A DNA stretch of 8,317 nucleotides from DATLZM01 sp035559315. GTDB taxonomy: Bacteria > Actinomycetota > UBA4738 > HRBIN12. The notes beneath the pieces were generated by a model. It saw only the letters and a list, made by a program, of their open reading frames with translations. It did not search any database and was not told the origin of the DNA. Below, one piece after another: positions 5,635 to 8,317 of this stretch. Both the position numbers and the translations under genes were made by a program. Location: NCBI GenBank assembly GCA_035559315.1, contig DATMBJ010000140.1, forward strand, positions 1 to 8,317. Direction: 5' to 3'. Positions within the stretch are counted from its first letter, which is position 1, and each line of letters opens with the position of its first letter.

Positions 5635-6474
5635 TCACGCCGGGACCGCGAGCAGCGCCGCCGCCGCGAGCCCCGTCGCCATCCCGAGGAGCTGCGAGGG
5701 CCCGGCGCGCTCCCGGAGCACCACGAGCCCCAGGACGCCGCCGAGGGCGGGGCTGGTCGCGACCAGCGGGACGATCACGCTCGCCGGGCCCCGTGAGAGC
5801 GCCACCAGGTAGCCGACCGTGGCGACCGCCGCGAGCGCCAGCACCCCGACCGTGAGCCTCGCGAGCCCGCCCGCGAGGGAGGGGACCGGCAGCCGCTCCC
5901 GCCGGAGGAGCCAGGCCCCCACCGCGAGCTGCACCGCCGCCCCGGTCACCAGGAGCGCGGAGGGCCCGGCGGGCGTGACCACGACCTTGGCGAGGAACGC
6001 CCCCACCCCCTGGAGCGCGGTGGAGAGCACCGCGAGCCCGAGCCAGGGCCCCCGCGGCGACGACCCTTCGGCGGGCCGCCGGCCGAGGAGCGTCACCGCC
6101 GCCACCGCCGCCGCGATCCCGGCGGCGCGCACGACGCCTGGCCGCTCGCCCAGGAACCCCACCGCCAGGACCGCCGTGACCGCGGGCGACAGCCCGGTGA
6201 TCGGCGAGACCCGGCTCACCGGCCCCCGCCGGAGGGCCTCGGTGGTCACCCAGAACGTGAGGGCCATGAGCGCCGAGACCGCGAGGGCCCCGGGGAGCGC
6301 GGACGCGGGCGGCGGGTCGAGGACGAGGACCGGCAGATAGACGGGGAGGCCGACCGCGGCCGAGAGGAAGTAGTACTGGGCCGTGGCGAACTCCTCCAGC
6401 ACCCGCTTGGCCACGACCCGCTGGACGGACCAGGCGACGAGGGCGAACAGGGCCGGGAGCGTCCACGGCTCCAC
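5635..6474 (-). CDS. EamA/DMT-superfamily membrane transporter
   Basis: This gene encodes 279 residues with about ten hydrophobic segments, in the family's usual size range. Two EamA repeats are plain. The stretch A-L-R-R-G-P-V-S, then P-I-T-G-L-S-P-A-V-T-A-V (80-103), with G-E-R in the loop (109-111), recurs as A-L-S-R-G-P-A-S, then P-L-V-A-T-S-P-A-L-G-G-V (225-248), with R-E-R (254-256). This is the classic internal duplication of drug/metabolite exporters. A short charged loop near 131-142 links the halves. Substrates in this superfamily range from amino acids to nucleotides and drugs, and the sequence does not say which. The GTG start at 6474 lies 40 nt after the dehydratase stop with no clear Shine-Dalgarno sequence. 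It is the last gene of the leftward hemY-hemQ operon, if cotranscribed. Export of a haem intermediate is speculation. Confidence 0.88.
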   Translation of the reverse strand: MEPWTLPALFALVAWSVQRVVAKRVLEEFATAQYYFLSAAVGLPVYLPVLVLDPPPASALPGALAVSALMALTFWVTTEALRRGPVSRVSPITGLSPAVTAVLAVGFLGERPGVVRAAGIAAAVAAVTLLGRRPAEGSSPRGPWLGLAVLSTALQGVGAFLAKVVVTPAGPSALLVTGAAVQLAVGAWLLRRERLPVPSLAGGLARLTVGVLALAAVATVGYLVALSRGPASVIVPLVATSPALGGVLGLVVLRERAGPSQLLGMATGLAAAALLAVPA

Positions 6475-6514
6475 GGCTACGCGCCCCCGGCCCGGGCCAC
6501 GCCAGCCGCCGGGG

Positions 6515-6871
6515 TCACGCGCCCCGCTCGGCCTGGAAGGCCTCGAACTCCCTGTCGGTCTTGGCGGCGAAGACGAAGTCGGCCTCGTGGAGCCCGTCGA
6601 TCTTGTGGGTCCACACCTGGACCTTCACCTTCCCCCAGGCCAGGTGGATGTCGGGGTGGTGCCCCACGGACTCCGCGAGCTCGCCGATACGGTTCGTGAA
6701 CGCCAGGGCCTCCCGGAAGTCCTTGAACCGGTACTCCTTCTCGAGGTGGTGCCCGTCCACGACCCGCCAGTCGTTGTCGAGGTCCGCGAGGTAGGACTCG
6801 AGCTCCTCCCCCGCGAGCGGCGGCACCCCTCCCTTGCACGGCACGCACTCCATCGCGGCGAGGTCGCGCAT
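6515..6871 (-). CDS. Pterin-4a-carbinolamine dehydratase (4a-hydroxytetrahydrobiopterin dehydratase)
   Basis: This gene encodes 118 residues, typical for this small single-domain family. It dehydrates 4a-hydroxytetrahydropterin to the quinonoid dihydropterin, normally recycling the cofactor of aromatic amino acid hydroxylases. The N-terminus has the bacterial pattern C-V-P-C-K-G-G-V-P-P-L (9-19). The core carries Y-R-F-K-D-F (47-52), the active-site segment G-H-H-P-D (70-74, His71 and His72), W-G-K-V-K-V (79-84) and W-T-H-K (87-90, His89), the three histidines expected for activity. The ATG at 6871 is supported by AAGGAGG about 5 nt upstream. The open frame continues farther upstream only as a shadow of hemQ. 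It lies 29 nt downstream of hemQ on the same strand, so it is probably part of that operon. No phenylalanine hydroxylase is visible nearby, so its partner, or an alternative role in pterin or folate metabolism, is unknown. Confidence 0.94.
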   Translation of the reverse strand: MRDLAAMECVPCKGGVPPLAGEELESYLADLDNDWRVVDGHHLEKEYRFKDFREALAFTNRIGELAESVGHHPDIHLAWGKVKVQVWTHKIDGLHEADFVFAAKTDREFEAFQAERGA

Positions 6872-6900
6872 CGCCCCTCCTTCGCTCCCGTACCTCCGTC

Positions 6901-7575
6901 TCACGTCATGTCGGCGAGCGCCGACCGGACGTCCGCCCGGACGCCCGTGACGAACGGGACCTCCTCCTTCGTGTACAGACGGGCCCGGGCCTCGCGGAGC
7001 CGGCGGATGCAGTCCACCAGCCGGTCCGGCGTGTCGGCCTCGAACGCCAGGATCCACTCCCAGTCCCCGAGCCCGAACGCGCTCGTCGTGTTGGCGAGCA
7101 CGTCGGGGAACTCCCGCCCGAGCTCCCCGTGCTCGCGGAGGAGCGCGGCCCGCTCCTCCCGGGGCAGGAGGTACCACTCGGCGGTCCGGACGAACGGGTA
7201 GACGCAGAGCACCGGCTTCGGGGGCTCCCCCTTCACGAACGCCGGGCGGTGGTCGGGGGTGAACTCCGCCGGGCGCGTCACGCCGAGGAAGAGGTGGGCG
7301 AGCTCCATCCGCCGCCCGGCCCGGGTCCGGCGGAACGCGATGAGGAGCTCCCGGAGCTCCTCCAACGAGGGCCCGTGCCACCAGCAGAGGAGGTCGGCGT
7401 CGGCCCGGAACCCCACGGTCGAGTACGTGCCCCGGACCGCCACGCGGTCGGCGCGCTCCTTGAACAGCTCCTCGATCTCCTGGGCGGCGTCCTCGAGCTC
7501 GCCGGGGCCGAGCGCCCGCAGTTCCCCGGTGGCGCGGAACGCCGGGTACATCGCGTAGATCAGCTCGTCGTCCAC
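6901..7575 (-). CDS. hemQ: Coproheme decarboxylase (chlorite dismutase-like HemQ)
   Basis: This gene (also named chdC) encodes 224 residues, close to actinobacterial HemQ. It performs the last step of the coproporphyrin-dependent pathway, the peroxide-driven decarboxylation of two propionates of coproheme to give haem b. The chlorite dismutase-like fold is shown by Y-S-T-V-G-F-R-A-D-A-D (51-61), V-Y-P-F-V-R (125-130) and W-Y-L-L-P (134-138). Further marks are R-E-H-G (147-150), A-F-G-L-G-D-W-E-W-I-L-A-F-E (166-179) and P-F-V-T-G (207-211). Tyr126 is the likely catalytic radical tyrosine, His149 the proximal haem ligand and His109 the distal base. The spacings 109-126 (17) and 126-149 (23) equal those I recall for Corynebacterium diphtheriae (His118, Tyr135, His158). 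The GTG at 7575 is chosen for its GGAGGGGAC ribosome site. It overlaps the hemY end by 16 nt, which points to translational coupling. Confidence 0.95.
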   Translation of the reverse strand: MDDELIYAMYPAFRATGELRALGPGELEDAAQEIEELFKERADRVAVRGTYSTVGFRADADLLCWWHGPSLEELRELLIAFRRTRAGRRMELAHLFLGVTRPAEFTPDHRPAFVKGEPPKPVLCVYPFVRTAEWYLLPREERAALLREHGELGREFPDVLANTTSAFGLGDWEWILAFEADTPDRLVDCIRRLREARARLYTKEEVPFVTGVRADVRSALADMT

Positions 7576-8317
7576 GTCCCCTCCGTCCGCTCGGGGGCCC
7601 CGCGTCCCTCGAGACGAGCCGCGGCCGCCGCCGCGGCCTCGCCCGCGGCGCGCACCACGTCCGCCACCCCGGCGCCGCCGTAGGCCGGCCCCACCACGAA
7701 GATACCGGGCGGGAGGTCCTCGGCCACCCGCCGGAGGAGCTCCGCGTGCCCCACCTCGTACTGGGGCATCGCCCGGGGCCACCGCACGAGCGCCCAGGCC
7801 TCGGGGAGCGGCGGGAGGTCGAGGACCGCGGCGAGCTGGCGGCCCACGCCCTCCACGATCTCGTCGTCCGGGACGTCCAGGAGGTCCTCGGCCCCGGCGC
7901 CCCCCAGGAAGCAGCGGAGGACGGCGCGGCCCCCGAACGACCGATCCGGCCACTTCCTGGAGAGGAACGTGCAGGCGAGCATCGCCGCCCGCCCCCGCGG
8001 GACCACGAAGCCGGACGCCTCCGGGAGCCGCTCGCCGGTCCCCTCCGGGTAGACCAGGGCCAGGACCCCCGTCGAGACGTAAGGGATCCGCCGGAGGCCG
8101 GCGGCCGCCGCCGGGGCGATCCCCCCGAGCAGGTCGGCCGCGACGAACGCGGGGGTCGCCAGGAGGACGGCGTCGGCCGGGAAGGCCCCGTCCGCCCCCG
8201 CGTCCACCACGTACCCGGCGCCCTCCGCCCGGATGGCCCGGGCCACCGCGCCCAGCCGCAGCCGCTCCGGCCCCACCGCCCCCACCAGCGCGTCGACCAG
8301 GCGCCCGACGCCGCCCG
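7560..8317 (-). CDS. hemY: Coproporphyrinogen III / protoporphyrinogen oxidase, C-terminal part
   Basis: The gene (also called cgoX) runs off the right edge, and about 252 C-terminal residues are visible. HemY-type oxidases are FAD flavoproteins that remove six electrons from the porphyrinogen ring using O2. In organisms with HemQ the substrate is coproporphyrinogen III. Visible marks are a segment at the window edge (G-G-V-G-R-L-V-D-A-L) that fits the conserved G-G-M-x-x-L region, A-V-L-L-A-T-P-A at the end of the substrate-domain strand, and F-L-S-R-K-W-P-D-R in the middle. Near the C-terminus lies G-I-F-V-V-G-P-A-Y-G-G-A-G-V-A-D, the FAD-contacting segment where homologues usually read G-N-A/S-Y-x-G-x-G. 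The N-terminal dinucleotide-binding motif lies outside the window. The gene ends at TGA 7562-7560, inside the start region of hemQ. Gene order and overlap support a CPD operon whose other members (hemE, cpfC) may lie upstream. Confidence 0.92.
   Translation of the reverse strand, partial: GGVGRLVDALVGAVGPERLRLGAVARAIRAEGAGYVVDAGADGAFPADAVLLATPAFVAADLLGGIAPAAAAGLRRIPYVSTGVLALVYPEGTGERLPEASGFVVPRGRAAMLACTFLSRKWPDRSFGGRAVLRCFLGGAGAEDLLDVPDDEIVEGVGRQLAAVLDLPPLPEAWALVRWPRAMPQYEVGHAELLRRVAEDLPPGIFVVGPAYGGAGVADVVRAAGEAAAAAAARLEGRGAPERTEGTWTTS

Noticed and set aside
5449..6340. Plus-strand open frames opposite the EamA transporter
   Set aside because: Ser/Thr/Arg/Pro-rich antisense frames with no domain. 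The minus-strand frame shows ten membrane segments and a clear internal repeat.
4088..6466. 792-codon minus-strand open frame across hemL and the transporter
   Set aside because: It is antisense to hemL with low-complexity Gly/Ala/Arg composition. Only the final 51 codons stand out and are listed separately.
6872..7381. N-terminal extension of the dehydratase frame into hemQ
   Set aside because: Shadow of hemQ. The ATG at 6871 has AAGGAGG upstream and gives the normal family length.
7576..7953. N-terminal extension of the hemQ frame into hemY
   Set aside because: Gly/Arg-rich shadow of hemY. The GTG at 7575 has a good ribosome site and gives the normal HemQ length.
1..8317. tRNA, rRNA, CRISPR array, insertion sequence, att site or riboswitch
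   Set aside because: I looked for cloverleaf ends, regularly spaced direct repeats, terminal inverted repeats, transposase motifs and known leader patterns and found none. Short GC palindromes are frequent but expected at this composition.

Overview
This is a very GC-rich bacterial window (well over 70% GC by eye) that is mainly a haem-biosynthesis locus. The set suggests a C5-pathway, coproporphyrin-dependent (CPD) haem maker. hemL makes 5-aminolevulinate from glutamate-1-semialdehyde, hemB, hemC and hemD lead to uroporphyrinogen III, and hemY (cgoX) and hemQ (chdC) act late through coproporphyrin. The HemQ protein has the His/Tyr/His spacing I recall for actinobacterial coproheme decarboxylases. 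HemB has the mixed Cys-Asp-Cys metal site I associate with Actinobacteria. GTG starts are frequent, and two haem genes look leaderless. I therefore favour an actinobacterial or related high-GC lineage, probably an uncultured one. This is inference, not a database result.

Layout, left to right. Positions 1-1011 (+) hold the 3' end of hemC and then hemD, 1 nt apart. A small cupin gene lies opposite (1012-1395, -), its stop codon abutting the hemD stop. hemB (1438-2421, +) diverges from the cupin across a tight intergenic segment with overlapping candidate -10 boxes. Positions 2422-2713 hold no complete gene, only a short stretch with coding-like codon bias that looks like a gene remnant. A HEPN/minimal-nucleotidyltransferase pair follows on the minus strand (3458-2714). 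The HEPN partner lacks its usual first helix and its only ATG overlaps the start codon of msrA (3457-3981, +). A 51-aa unrecognised ORF (4088-4243, -) precedes hemL (4250-5530, +).

From 5635 to the right edge, four genes run leftward on the minus strand. In transcription order they are hemY (partial), hemQ (overlapping hemY by 16 nt), a pterin-4a-carbinolamine dehydratase and an EamA/DMT-family membrane transporter. They form a probable operon converging on hemL.

The haem genes are thus two converging blocks: early and middle enzymes on the plus strand, CPD-specific terminal enzymes on the minus strand. Accessory genes (cupin, HEPN/MNT, MsrA) lie between the plus-strand haem genes. I found no tRNA, rRNA, CRISPR array, insertion sequence or riboswitch. 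Most of the window is ordinary metabolism. The parts deserving a second look are the decayed HEPN/MNT module, the leaderless starts, the two small unexplained coding-like stretches and the PCD/transporter pair in a haem operon.
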